In this document: positions 50,761 to 63,420 of the stretch, piece by piece
Layout: each line of letters opens with the position of its first letter
Position numbering within the stretch: the first letter of the stretch is position 1
Assembly: GCA_950295325.1 (NCBI GenBank)
Contig: OX485809.1
Location: forward strand, 682,001-746,000
Length of the DNA stretch: 64,000 bases
DNA from: Polytrichum commune
Taxonomy: Eukaryota > Streptophyta > Polytrichopsida > Polytrichales > Polytrichaceae
Reading direction: 5' to 3'
Position numbers and translations under genes: made by a program
Notes under the pieces: generated by a model
Seen by the model: only the letters and a program-made list of their open reading frames with translations
Databases searched by the model: none
What the model was told of the DNA's origin: nothing

Positions 50761-51817
50761 AAAACTTCAGGTAGTTTGCCATACATATGGTGTTTTCACA
50801 ATGTGAACATAGGTTGTGATCGGTGATTTTTTGGGTGAATATTGATAATTCGTCGAGGAGGAGGCTTGAAGTGTCGTCCAGAAATGCCGCCCTCGGAGGC
50901 AGCCATGTTGTCCTACGCTCCCCTCCTTCCCCGATAGCTCGCGGTATCAGGGGTAGAGCCAGTTAGGGTTAATGTTGACCATGAAGTTTGAGCATGAACT
51001 GTCATCTTCAATATGAAGGAATGAATCTACACAAACAACATGTGTTAGTTCTTGAGCATCGAGCATGGAATGTGAACAAGTTAATAATCCTAATACTAAT
51101 AATAACCTACTAATTCCTTACAAAAGGTGAGTTGTAAAATGGATAAAATTGTAATCATGTATATAGCAACACAATTGCCAAGGGTGGTAAGATCATTGCC
51201 GTCTCTCCATTGCCCACCATTACAAAACCACTTGGCCATCCTAGACGACGACATGTTGAGTAGATGGTGTAGGGATGACAGACCATGGCATTCATTCAAA
51301 TTTATGCCCATATAATAATGAAGATACATTGGAGAAGGGTTATTTTTAGTAAGGATGTCAAGAATAAAAAGAATGTCAAAGAGCCACATGTTTCAACATG
51401 AGTAAGGTAGACGTGCCTAATTTGGTTACTTATTTGAATCATACACCTATTTTTTGAATCATATACCGTTAAGTGTGGCTCCAAGAATGGGTACTAGAAA
51501 GACACATTTCTAAGAGATATTGGATTACATGCTCATAATATGATAGCCTATATTGACTTAATAATCAACATAATTAGGAAACATGTACCACTCTCTAATG
51601 AGCATGGAAATATTCACTTTGATTATGAACATGATATTCATATGAGCTCTGAAATTTTACAAGGAAAGTGGCTACAACCTCGATTTGGATTTGCTAACTA
51701 CCTTGTACCAATCACCATTTTCATACCCTAGGAGAAGTGGTCTAGCCGGTAAAAAAGGTAACTATATTAGACCCATCTACCTTAGTGGATGACAAGCTAC
51801 ACCCTTCGTCCTGCTTA

Positions 51818-52316
51818 GGGCCACTTCACATAGGAGCCAAGAGGTGTGACCATGAAATTGTGAGAGCCCAAAAGAAAGTGGCCAAAGGCTAACCCAAGAC
51901 ACCTCCAAAATCATGTAGTGTGGTCACAGACCTTCAAGTGTAGTGTGAAGTTGTATGTGACCGGGCCCTCAATCAATTGCTATTTCAAGGAATTTCTATT
52001 CATGCGGGTCCTCACACATGATAAAATAGAATAAACCAACGGTTGTGAACATTTGGAGTGCCATGGTCTCCCAGTTTCATGTTAGGCCTACCTCCAAGAG
52101 GTGGTTCTTGAAAATAGTCCAAGTACCCATGAAACATGGTCCATTCAGTGCTATGTAGGAATCCATGTAGACTTTACATCCATCTTGCATTCACATACTC
52201 TGCCGGTCCCTCAAGCATAGTGTGAAGCGAACTTGGACCGGCTCCGCCGTTTCCACCAATGAGAGTGCTTGAATTGTAATGGTCACGGGCTCTCGGTCTC
52301 GTGTGTTAAGTGGCCC
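51818..52316. mobile_element. Harbinger-type MITE, copy 2
   Basis: 499 bp with ends GGGCCACTTCACATAGGAG and CTCGTGTGTTAAGTGGCCC, flanked by TTA (51815-51817 and 52317-52319). It is inverted relative to copies 1 and 3. It has inserted into a SINE-like fragment (GGATGACAAGCTAC...CTGC) just to its left. Confidence 0.92.
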
Positions 52317-52319
52317 TTA

Positions 52320-53600
52320 GTTTTCTCTCAAGATGAGCAAAGAGAACAAGCAAGCAAAGTGCTTGCCGACATGGTGATTTCTTATTTCTTTTTGGTAGTC
52401 TTTACATGATAGCTAACAAGTAGACAATACAAATCACCCAAACCTCTCCCCCTCTCAAGTCTCCCTCCTTTCAACTTGCTTTCAAAATAGGTAAAGGTGT
52501 GTGAGAGGGAAAGGACATTCGAATGTTTGCTGACATGATGTGATTTCGAGTTTGCACATGCCAAGAGGTTCCACCACGGAGTGGGCGACAAGCCACGGTC
52601 CTTCATTGTAGCGATTCTCCTCTCAACACGTATAAAGAAAAGGACAAAGGAAATCAAAAATCACAAAGTGTTCCCAACATGTAGCCTAGGAGTCTCTATG
52701 CGATGGGCAAGGGGGAGTTCTTACTTGCAAGCATATCATTGGTTCATTCATCCAACAAAAAGGCCTTGAAATAATTTGCAACTCAAAGGTTATTCTTTTG
52801 GGGGGTGAATTAGCAGTGACATTATGATTAGAAATCTTAGAGTGATCAAATGTGACACATTTGAAATGAACTTAACAAAATCTTATAATTAACCTATTTT
52901 CAACATGGATGAATGTGAGATACGTTTATATGCAACAATTTTCTCCGGTCCTACATTTCAAAAGAAAAATACGTTTTGTGTACTTTTAAATTTTTATAAT
53001 GAACTTTGGACAAGTGGTTTTGTGGGCCAAGGCAAAGAATTTTGACCTTCACATTCTTGGGGTACTTTGTTCAATGATGGCAGTCCCCCTTTTACATAGA
53101 TATGCAAGGGCTCTAGTCCAATCTCGACCTCCAATTTGAAGCAAGCCAAAACCGTGCCGTTGGAAGTTGGGATTGGCCATGAGCCCTTCCACCATCATAA
53201 CAAAGCTCCCGTGATTAGGTGCATGGAGCTCCTCCATATAGGGTCCAATGACTTGGGAGGGTTACATGTGTAGATGTCAAGAATCTCCTTAGGAGTCTTG
53301 CCTATGTAAAATTGGTTAGTATTATGGGGGGAGTGTTATCATATGAGTGGTGAGTAGCGAGAGTTGAGCGGTGAGCGGTGAGCGGTAACACATGAGCAGT
53401 GTAGTAGGAAGAAATATTTGGAAATACAACCACTGGTATCCTATATCCATGGTAATTTAGCATATATTGAAAAATAATGAAAAAAATTAAGAAACTTTCA
53501 CAAAGTATAATGACCTAACCTTCTTCACAAAATTGAATATGTTCACCATTAGCGGGTTCTCATCTGTACCATTATTCATTATTGATGGTATTGACACTTT
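52320..53600. other. Intergenic DNA with SINE fragments
   Basis: SINE-related phrases occur near 52575-52605 (GGCGACAAGCCACGG). A short GAGCGGT tandem run lies near 53368-53390. I see no gene. Confidence 0.4.
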
Positions 53601-53666
53601 TCACAACAAGACCAAACAAAGTGTCTCAAAATGCAAAGCATCACTCATAATGGTTTTTGGCAATTG

Positions 53667-56455
53667 CTACCAACACAAAGTACGCGAAATGGAGGAAGAC
53701 ATGGATCCATTTTGCAAAAATTGACTTGGAATGGGTGTAGTCGGATTACATATGGGTACAATAACAACTACTTGAGAGGCACCTTTTTTGATCTTTGCAC
53801 CATGTTTTCTTTTACCTTTCCCATGTGGTTGCACCTCTTTCTTTGCCAACTCATCCTCATCATCTATCGTATCAACATCATTCACATGTAAATCTATTGT
53901 ACTTGACTCCCTCTTAGTCTCTTCTCTCCTCCGTTGTATGATATGTAAGGGGACACTCTAGAAAGCAAGGACATTATTTCAATGTTGAAAAATTCAAATT
54001 TTCCAATTGAGTTGCAGAAAAGGCAAAGGTTGCTAGACCTGTCAACCCCATGAAAAGCACTAAAGGATTTGATGTTGGAAGCCAATACTCATGAATAAAG
54101 TACTTATCAAACCAAAAAAAAACATTTAAACTAAGGTAGGTCAAGCTCGTGATAAATGTGAGTATGTGATTGAAGACAATAGGAAAAGACAAAAGAAAAG
54201 GTTACACATAAACAATCCATTTTACAACAATGCCCCCACCATACACTTTACCAAGAGATTGGATCTTGTGAATGCACTATGCCCATTGAAAAAGGTTGGA
54301 ACACCTTTGTCCACGATAAACTACACCATTTCAAGATGGGGACATTCCAATTGATATTCTTCTGCATGTTCTTCCCCATATTCTCAAATTCTTTCACAAA
54401 GCCATCCTCTAATTAGACCACAACCAATTAAACACAAATATCACAATAACAAAATAAACTACATAAAAAATATATATATATTGAAAAAAGGCAAGGGACT
54501 ACCTACACCCCAATAGACGCTTTGATTAAACATTTATCAAGCACTTTCTATTGACACCCTCCAATTGAAACTACAGTGACTCTAGAGTCATGTCACTTAA
54601 GTTCCACTAGTGCAACCATTTCACCTTGAATACAAACTCAACCGGTGTGGTAGCTATTATTTTCAATATTTCAAACATCGTATCAAGATTTGAGTGAACT
54701 CCAAGGTGTTGATTAATCTGCATGAAGTGATATGTCAATAATTAAGTGATTGATATAAACCAAAGATAATGACCAACACAAATCTAAATTTACCTCATTT
54801 AAAAAGTCAAAACCATTCGTTGGATTAGCCATGACCTACAAATTTTTTGAACTTCTTTCCACAAATTGATGTTAGTGTTTTTTTAGTCGCATTTTGTATG
54901 GCATTTAATGCTCCCTTTGCCATCTGTGATTGAAGAGTGGTTTTCTCATTCTATTTATGAACCGCTTCTTTAGTCACAAAAGCTATCTCACGCTACACAA
55001 AAAATGGCATAAATCTTTAATTATTAGTAGTTTATAAAATATATACAATAATAAAAACTTGAAACAACACTCACCTTGTAAAAAAATTGTGTGAAGGCCT
55101 CCAATGTACAAAGTCCCCTTCCCACCCTTTGGGAGTCCTATCATGTGAGTGGCAATTTGTCTTGATCTATTGTGAGGAATCGGTGATGTTGACTATGCCA
55201 TCATTTGAACAACCATCTCCGCATATATGAGTAAAACCTTTGGATTGTGTGGAGAACTCAAGCTTTTCTTTTTTCTACAAAATAAAATCACAAAGCTCAA
55301 TGTCCAACAACACGTTTCAAAGTTTCGGAGGTTAAATTAACAAAATGCAAGGACAAACTATTAACTTACGTATGCAAACGGGTTTTCCTTGCAACCTTCT
55401 TGACATGTTGTCCGTTGGATTCGATGGAGGCGTCATGGGAAATAGATCCACCATAAGAAAAAGTTGGTTCTACATCACGCAATTGGGATGGGATGGCATC
55501 TAACAATGCATAGTCCTCATCGTACATGACTAAATGGCAAGCACTATGTCTGCAAGCATGAATAGATCCACGTGCCATTGAAATGTCTGGAAGTCAAACA
55601 AATTGCACAAACCACAAACAAAGCCATAGAATTTATTCCATGACATGATGAATACAAAAACTGAAAAAATCCAACTTGTAGAAGCATAAGCATCTAGAAC
55701 AACAAATCCATGAGTTGTCAGGGCTTCAATGAGGATTTCCATGGCTTTAGAATCCTTCTCTCTTCCACCTCTCCATGGAACTTTCTCGTCTGTGAATTGC
55801 AATGTCAGATAGAAGCACAAGTCCTAAGCCCCAACGTCAAACTCTGACATTGGCCCTTCATTTTGGAAAACAAACCTCGATTTGGGAATGAAGTAGAGGA
55901 ACAACATGAAAGCAACAAGTTTGAAAGGCAATATCTAGCGTCTAGTGTTGGATAGCAAATTCATAATCCAAGTTGACAAGTACTGAAAAGGAGAAGTGAT
56001 AGAAGGAAAACAAGACAAAATCTAACATATAATGTCAAAGATGTATCGTGTGGAGAATGCAATGGCAACTTGATAAAACCCCAACAATGTTTCTGCAACA
56101 AAAAATCATAAGAGGCTACGAAGGTCCTTACATCGTCCCTAACACCTTTCTTCTCATGGACATACAAAAGCAGAGGGCCACCATTAGTGAAATATACAAA
56201 GGCAATTTCAAACAAGGCCTCAATGTTCTTGCTTTTTTGGTCATTCCAAAAGGGGGTTGCATTGGGAGAAGAAAAACAAGGCATAAGCATGCCTTTTGGC
56301 AAATCATCAATTATAAGATCAAAACCACCAAAGTTGCAAGACTCCGAAGAAACCCTTCTCCGAAAAGACTTCGATGTGATCCTTTGGTAGTGCCTCACAA
56401 ATGCTCTCATGTCATAATTTTCAAAAAAGAAAACCTTAGGTGGATTTTTGATTTT
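53667..56455 (-). pseudogene. DNA methyltransferase-like (beta-class N4/N6 type) multi-exon remnant
   Basis: Minus-strand pieces in order resemble a bacterial-type amino-methyltransferase. The 56410-55961 piece holds GGFDLIIDDLPKGM, in the place of motif IV (DPPY-like), then NGGPLLLYVHEKKGV. At about 55790-55676 is VPWRGGREKDSKAMEILIEAL followed by GFVVLDAYAST, in the place of motif I (LDxFxGxGS). Exon 55586-55370 continues GSIHACRHSACHLVMYDEDYALL, the usual strand after motif I with its acidic residue. Donors and acceptors are recognisable (GTAAGT after 55370, CCAG before 55586). Further candidate exons follow at about 55285-55075 and 54995-54840, each with an in-frame TAG, at 54837-54797 (NPTNGFDFLNE) and near 54715-54600. 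A charged KGKRKHGAKIKKGA tail lies at 53885-53667. DDLP replaces DPPY. The 5' side is cut by an R1 repeat at 56455. This is probably a dead gene, and the assignment is by pattern only. Confidence 0.5.
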
Positions 56456-56800
56456 ATAAATCTTAAATGGTTACTTTTTCCAACTATCCCACTTCTCCTA
56501 GGATATGAAACACGTGATTAGTACGAGACGGTTAGCAAATCCCAAATCGTGCATGTAGCCATTTGCCTCATAAATTTTGGAGCTCATATGAACATGTTAT
56601 TCATTGTCAAAGTGAAGATTCATGTGCTCATGAAGTTGTCATACAAATCCCCCAATCATGTTGACTGTTGAACCTCGAATGATTATCATATCTTGAGCAC
56701 ACAGTTCAATATCTTTTAAACACTTGTCTCTTTGATGTTTGTTCTTAGATCCACACTTGACCACACACCACTCAAATCTAGGTGTCCAAATTACTGTTGT
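56455..56800 (+). repeat. Dispersed repeat R1, copy
   Basis: Same family and orientation as 50364-50760. It abuts the 5' edge of the methyltransferase-like remnant. Confidence 0.75.
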
Positions 56801-57006
56801 ATTAGGATTACACAAGAGTTCCTTACCCCTAAAGTTTAGAAAACATACAACATGTAGCGAGGTTTGTCACAAGTTACAACACCCTATCAAATAGTTGGGA
56901 CGCGTGCTAGCAGACTCAATTCAAATCCTAAGAAGCCTAATATTAAAAAAAACCAATAATAAATGTTAAGTAAACATTATCGGTTGGCCCGAGTCCCTAA
57001 TATCAC

Positions 57007-57007
57007 C

Positions 57008-57044
<37 letters not shown>
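57007..57044. repeat. (TTA)n microsatellite
   Basis: Uninterrupted trinucleotide run of about 12 units in intergenic DNA. Confidence 0.95.
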
Positions 57045-57897
57045 TGGAGTGAAACACCTTGCTATATCTTTGAACACTCCTCCCTAGACAAGTGTTGCTC
57101 TTTTTGAAGAGAGAGAAAAAAAAAAACACACTTGTGGTTTGATCGACTTGGTCTTAAATGAGACAGCTAATGTTGAACAAGTAAACTATGTACTACTTTG
57201 TGTAGCCCCTCATATTGAGATTCTAATTTGCCTTGGTGGCATGAGGTTTAATGTTTGAGCTAGTCCAAGCATGGTGTAACTCTTGGTCAAAGAGAGGGAA
57301 TTATTGCATACAAGCTTACCTCTCATCCATCCATCATAACTACTTGGACCCCTATAGGTTTGTGGTTGATTCATCTCAACTGGCTTTGAACTAAATTGGA
57401 CGCATTGAAGACCCTAAAAGTTAATTCCGGTCTCTAACGAATATGAAATAGTAATATCTGGGTTACAAATTATTTCATGGTTTTTATGTTGGTGGATGAG
57501 AGGTATGCTCATATGCAATGTTTCTTTTCTCTCCTTCTTGGTCTAGGGGAAAGAATAGGCAAGATTTAACTTTACTTTGAAGAAAATATTGGTCTTTAAC
57601 TCAACGAGAGGCTTGTACTTAGCCATCGAGAATGGATTGCAAAGGCAAGCTTGCTTGCCCATGGTCATTGGTTGTTGTAAGTATCAACTATCTTTAGGAC
57701 TTTTGCCTAAAGAAAATGTGTCCCGAAGATGACTTTCACATTCAATATAGGAGACATTCATCACCCACTCAATGAACTTTGAGCACATCTAGAATTTGGA
57801 CTCCAAATTTGAAAGCCCAAATATTCATATGCATGTATTATAATGTTATTATTTGTAATATTTGTAGTATTATGAAATTCAACTTTATCATCTGTCT

Positions 57898-58241
57898 TGC
57901 TCGGGGGGGGGGTAGTCATTGGTTGGAGTAGCAATATACGTGCGAACAAATGATAGGGTATTTTAAAAACATGGGGGCTAAAAATTATAAATGGACTTAA
58001 GAGTAATATAGGGTATCAAAAATGGCACTAGACATCTTTAAAGTACTATAGGGTATGGAATAATAGGTAATTTGGAATTATAAGTAATACAAGCCATTTC
58101 TCTATTAACCCAAAGTAGAAATTTACATAATGATAGCATGTGAAAAAAAGAAGAGAATTGAAAGTAATACCCCCCTATAAAATAATGGTTGTTCGCACCT
58201 ATATCCTTAACTTTTTAAGACACTGCCCCCCCCTGAGCTGT
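57898..58241. mobile_element. Possible MITE with G/C-run ends
   Basis: The left edge GCTCGGGGGGGGGTAG and right edge CTGCCCCCCCCTGAGC are near-perfect inverted repeats about 340 bases apart around an AT-rich interior. ATACGTGCGAACAAATGATA inside recurs inverted as ATTATGGTTGTTCGCACCTA near the right end. No target duplication is clear. Confidence 0.5.
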
Positions 58242-59734
58242 ATTGCCATCCAATTTTTTTTAAACATTACATACACTATGGTAAAAATGGAGTGAATAAC
58301 ATCATTTAAAGTGACTGATGGTGATTCTTGAAGGTAGATGTGATTGATCTTTGAATGATCATTGCGCCCAAATGGCTAAGATGGTATGACACAAGTTTGG
58401 TGTATTTAGAAAGAGCATCTACAAGATAGATTGTTGTTTTTGGAAACTTGCAAGATATGAGGAATATATCATCATTTAAGGTGTTTCATGGACCTTGAAT
58501 GTTATATAGTGTGGGTTGGTAAACCATGTGCACCCACAATATTCTCTGAATGATTTTAGTGTAGATATGTCATAAATATTGGCCCACTATCAATCCTTAT
58601 CAATGTAGTTGACCCCAACCTCAAAACTTCAACTTGACAAATTTTGGATCATCTCTTCCAAATTTGTGCACATTGAAAGAAAATATTCGTTTGCTTCGTT
58701 ATGAAGTTGGTTTTGATTAGTAAGTGGACTAAGGCAAGTACTTTTGATGAGGGTGAGCTCAAATGCCATGGACATCAAGGGTAATTTGATTAATTTCATG
58801 CTCATTGTTAAACACTCCATACAATAAGAGGTTGACTCATTCAATCAAAATGAGGAAGGCAAATTTTATTTCCATTTCATAAAAAAACATATGGTGGATG
58901 GAGGGGGTCCCTCATATGGTGGTGATGTTGGGTTTGGAGCAGGTTTGACAAGGATTTAAGTACATGGTAAGGCCTTGAGGATAGGGCTTTACAAAACTTG
59001 AAGGCTTTGGGAATATTAGGGATTGGGCCCTTACTTTCATAAAGCCCTTCCCTTAGGACATTGCATTGCAAAAACCAATAATTATGCTATTGAAAGCCCT
59101 ATCATTAACATAAAAAATTATTGTTGAATGTTTTCATCCCTACATGTCAAAGCAATATCTTCCCAAATCGTAAGAAACAATTTAGTCCAATTCAAAAGCT
59201 TATCAAAGAAAAACAACACCTCTTATGCTGATCTAATCATATAGTTGGAAAATATGTAGAGTTAGGATTGTTCACAAAACATTTCAGTCGTTTATGTGTC
59301 CAAAATCAAAAAAATTATGATGTATATGTGTATGAGCTAGTATTGTCAGGCAATGGTGACTACCCAAACAAAAACATCCGATTATGCCTTTAGGAGAAGT
59401 GGAGTAGGTTTAGAGGCACCTTGGGTCAATGTTGTTGTTGTGGTGGTGGTGGTGATGGTGGTGGTGTTGATATTGGGGGAGGGGGCCCTGGGTATTATAG
59501 AACAATGGTCTTGTTTAGATTTCAAAATCTTATTGCAAACAATTGAGGAATGCAAACCTCTGAACAACTTAAACGATCATATACATCAATGCTAAACACA
59601 CTAAACAGAGTGCTACATAATTGCGCTGAATCCGACAACTTTGATGCAATTTTCTTGATTTTCTTATGCTCAATTTAAGGGTTCAAAAGGCATAAAAGCA
59701 AGACACAAGTGCCAGAATCAACGAACAGAGAGAA
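58242..59734. other. Intergenic DNA, GGT repeat
   Basis: It holds a GTT/GGT-rich run at 59432-59468. Short frames at 58629-58844 and 58877-59071 (-) are unrecognised. Confidence 0.4.
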
Positions 59735-59945
59735 CCGACTGCTAGTTACAGATGAACCGGTTGAGTTTGAAGAAATAACTGGTTGAAGTTCAAGACTTCA
59801 GGAGAATTACCCATCACTTTAGAAGAATCTATGGAATATACCCACATTAATAAAGAAACACCTAAAGAAGATCACAAACATGTAACCGGTTGGACTTGGA
59901 AACACTCGGATCTCGACCGATTATGCCCAAAAATCTCCCCACACA
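59735..59945 (+). repeat. Dispersed repeat R3, copy
   Basis: Matches 39886-40110 closely (CTAGTTACAGATGAACCGG, AACTGGTTGAAGTTCAAGAC, GTAACCGGTTGGACTTGG, CCGATTATGCCCAAAA). Non-coding. Confidence 0.75.
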
Positions 59946-60224
59946 CTGGCTAGAATTTCGATCCATGGCACTTAAAACTTCCCCTAAACCATGCACAGAA
60001 ATTGTGGTCCAAATGTCTCCAGGCATGTCATGTGTTTATCCATATTGAGACATCACTATGGGTGAATATAATACACTGGCAAAGTAATCAAATCTCCGAA
60101 AGTGTCATGAGGAATAGCTTAACACAAGTCAAGGGCACAGGCGCCAATATTCATTATCCAATATCCAATATTCTTTAATTTTGGATTGCTGTTTTGGTAT
60201 GATGCATTGGTTACATATATGTAA

Positions 60225-61001
60225 GGGCCACTTCACACACGAGACTGAGAGCCCGTGACCAGTACACTTCAAGCACTCTCATTGGTGGAAAAGGCGGAGC
60301 CGGTCCAAGTTCGCTACTTCACACTACGCTTGAGGGACCGGCGGAGTATGTGAATGCAAGATGGATGTAAAGTCTATGTGAATTTTTACATGGCATTGAA
60401 TGGATCATGTTCATAGTCACTTGGGCTATTTTCCAAAACCACCTCTTAGAGGTCGGCCTAATACAAAACCGGGAGACCATGGCACTTCGGATGCTCACAA
60501 CCGTCGGTGTATTTTATTTTATCATGTGTGAGAACCCGCATGAATAGAAATTCATTGAAATAGCATTTGGTTGAGGCCCCGGTCACATATGTCTTTACAC
60601 TACACTTGAGGGACCAACAGAGTATGTGAATGCAAATGAATGCAGAGTCGACACGGACTCTTACATGGCATCAAATGCATCATGTTTCGTGGTCACTTGG
60701 ACTATTTTTCAAAACCACCTCTTGGAGGTACGCCTAACACAAAACCAGGAGACCATGGCACTTCAAACGCTCACAACCATTAGTTCATTCTATATTATCA
60801 TGCATAAGGACCCGCATGAATAGAAATTCATTGAAATAGCATTTGGTAGAGGGCCCGGTCACATATGGCTTCACAATACACTTGAGGATCCGTGACCACA
60901 CCACATGATTTCAGAGGTGTGTTGGGCCGGCCTTTGGACACTTTCTTTTGGGCTCTCACAATTTCATGGTCACGGCTCTTGGCTCATGTGTGAAGTGGCC
61001 C
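60225..61001. mobile_element. Harbinger-type MITE, copy 3, internally duplicated
   Basis: 777 bp with ends GGGCCACTTCACACACGAG and CTCATGTGTGAAGTGGCCC, flanked by TAA (60222-60224 and 61002-61004). It is about 273 bp longer than copy 1 because an inner segment occurs twice. ACTTGAGGGACC...GAGTATGTGAATGCAA through CCCGCATGAATAGAAATTC and GCATTTGGT appears first at about 60328-60600 and again at about 60601-60875. Confidence 0.92.
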
Positions 61002-61017
61002 TAAGTAGCACATCCGT

Positions 61018-61403
61018 TTAACCTTCACATTGTCTGGTGATCACTTGCAACTCGTAGGAATTGATAGACTTTATGAACACAAGATTTCCATTCAAATCAC
61101 TCCAAGAATCCTCGTCTTCAGAGTGACAATCGCATGATGCATGAAACCACACACGATCATCTTGCAAATTATCGATACAGAACCGCGAAGAACGTTTTCG
61201 CCCGAGTCTTTGCAAGTAGGCAAAATTGCATTGACATGAGAAATATATATGCACAGCCAAATGGACGGGAATTGAAATTCTCTCCACCTGTTTTGTATCC
61301 TGATAAGGGTTTTCAGTTAGGTAAGTCAAGGTTACACATCACGCTCCTGTGGGATGAGTCCACTGCCAACGCCCTAATTTGTACTCCCTCTGTTTCACAA
61401 TAA
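61018..61403. other. Uncharacterised coding-like block, both strands open
   Basis: Between two MITEs the sequence is less AT-rich and open on both strands. The minus frame (61329-61018) contains an acidic DCHSEDEDSWSDLNG block. The plus frame (61134-61403) ends near a strong donor-like GTAAGT at about 61320. Neither is recognised. It may be a stray exon or an old gene fragment. Confidence 0.25.
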
Positions 61404-61797
61404 AAGTTACGTTTTAGAAAATCCGTGGGCTTAAGGTCATTTTCCACACTTTTAGCATGAACCTGCGTGCGTTGCATGGCTCTCACGAAGCGCTTTCCGG
61501 CGAGCTAGGGGTGTTCATAGTAACGCACGTTCATCGCCATAGACGGTTGACACCAATTGATCTCACACATAAAACCGCGTTGATGTGCGTGGACGCTGTC
61601 GAGTCCAAATATCAATTGTTAAACAAGTGTAAATTGTTGTTTGACTTGGTAGTTCATCAGCAACAACATTTACATTGTTGTCTCCGGCAACATTCCAGTT
61701 CGTTTGGCAAAGTTTGAGAGAAATTTTGCCAAATGTAACTTTTATTTCGTGACGCAGTTTATCTCCAAACGTAATTTTTATTTTGAAACGGAGGGAG
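61384..61797. mobile_element. Stowaway-like MITE
   Basis: 414 bp with ends CTCCCTCTGTTTCACAATAA and TTATTTTGAAACGGAGGGAG, flanked by TA (61382-61383 and 61798-61799). CTCCCTCYGT ends with a TA duplication are the Stowaway (Tc1/mariner) signature. No coding capacity. Confidence 0.92.
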
Positions 61798-61928
61798 TAA
61801 GATAGAACAATTAGGCAAGCAGAAACTTGAGCTGGATGGATTCTTGTCGTTCAGATTCAGTGCAAAGGAAGCACGATGTTTGCCACCGTCTGTGTTTACT
61901 ACCAATCCTCCTCACAAACCGTTTTACG

Positions 61929-62337
61929 CACGGGGAGGTCACTCCATTGTCAAGTTGAAAACCACGTGCGAACAAAGTTTGCTACCCCTATATTATTGCC
62001 ATAGATAATTTTAAAAATTATGATATTGTTCTATATATACATATCCATTGATAAGATCTTTTGTATTTTTTTTTGAAATTTTTAGTCATCTCCATTTTTT
62101 CTAGTAATTTCTTTAGTTCAATTCTGCATCATTCTAGTTAGAAACGGTATGTTTTCTAGAAAAAACAAATTATCAATTTTGGTTATCAATTTTTACTATG
62201 TAATAGATACCATGTATATGTACTCATAAATTTTTTTTGATAAAAGTTTGACCCATTTTGTTGATGCAACTTAGAAAAAGTAGATTTTTTTTGTTCGCAC
62301 GTGGTTTTCAACTTGACAATGGAGTGACCTCCCCGTG
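61929..62337. mobile_element. MITE with perfect 48-bp ends and an 8-bp duplication
   Basis: 409 bp. Positions 61929-61976 are the exact reverse complement of the last 48 bases, starting CACGGGGAGGTCACTCCATT. GTTTTACG at 61921-61928 is repeated at 62338-62345 as the target duplication. An 8-bp duplication fits the hAT superfamily. The perfect ends imply recent movement. The interior is AT-rich and non-coding. Confidence 0.93.
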
Positions 62338-62345
62338 GTTTTACG

Positions 62346-63417
62346 ACTCATTCATATACCATCATTCAAACACTAATTTCACATTGATTCCATCACAAAA
62401 CACTACGAAAGTGAATTCATGCGTACCCAAGAAATGGTTTCCGATTTCATTTTGGTTTCTAATTTTGATAGTTGCAAAAGACCTGAAAAGTTGAATTCGG
62501 AGTCGAATTGCCGTTGAACAAATCATTAGCTCGAGGACCTGCTTACACTGCTATGGTGACCGTGCACCATGACCACCGTTTTCTTAAATCTCTCGTTGGT
62601 TCTGAATTGGGTGGCGGCCCCGTTTCGTTTTACACAAGGTCACCAAAAATCAGGCGACCATGTTAGAAAATGGATGAGAAAGTGACACGGAACTGCCACG
62701 GAATCTTAGATGTCTTAAAATGGATAATATCTCGCGGTCACCTGGGCTATATGGCTCAAGAACCCAAATTTGTTATCTCAATAGGAAAGTAAGGTGACTT
62801 TGGCATAAATCTCTTAATCATCCAAAGTAACATGTAATCTAAATAATCTTATTTTACTTTTTTTTTATAACAACCTTCACCAAAAACACTACGTCTCAGT
62901 CTAAAGTCCACTTTACACTATATCCTACGACCGAGACCTTTGAGAAATGATTTAGGATTTTCTTGTGGTCGTGGACTTCAGATCGCCGACCATGACCATG
63001 AGAAACCCTAAATCATTCATTCCTCACGGCGTTTGGGCCACATGCACAAAAACGACCCGAAACGCTAAATCGACACTGAAAAGAGATTCGGTAACAACAT
63101 CATTCATCATAATAATGTTATGATGTAACAACGGCCACAGTTGCTTCATTTTCGAGTTGGTCAAAATCCACTGGAAAAAGATTGAAGTATGAGTGCGTGT
63201 GTGTGTGTCAACGCTGGTCACTTGCACTTTGAAATGATGCCGCATTTTGGGGGGCATTTAATGCCATCCGTACGTGAGGCCAGTGACATTGAAACTTTAT
63301 CCAGGGAGGGATAAAATTTTAAAGACCCAGAACAAAATAAAGGAACTCGAACATGCAGTAGCAGTGTCAGAGGTGGTGCACTCACAAGGTTTGACGGATG
63401 GGCCTTTGACAACATGA
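62346..63417. other. Intergenic DNA without recognised features
   Basis: No gene or defined element. A short GTGTGT run is at about 63197-63208. Confidence 0.4.
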
Positions 63418-63420
63418 TAA

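Noticed and set aside
51788-52320. A coding gene in this interval
   Set aside because: The sequence is a MITE inserted in a SINE-like fragment, both non-coding.
55961-56521. 157-codon plus-strand frame MWRMQWQLDK...
   Set aside because: Antisense to the methyltransferase-like piece, whose minus frame has the recognisable motifs.
59353-59595. Valine-rich ORF as a membrane protein
   Set aside because: The VVVVV stretch comes from the GGT/GTT microsatellite at 59432-59468.
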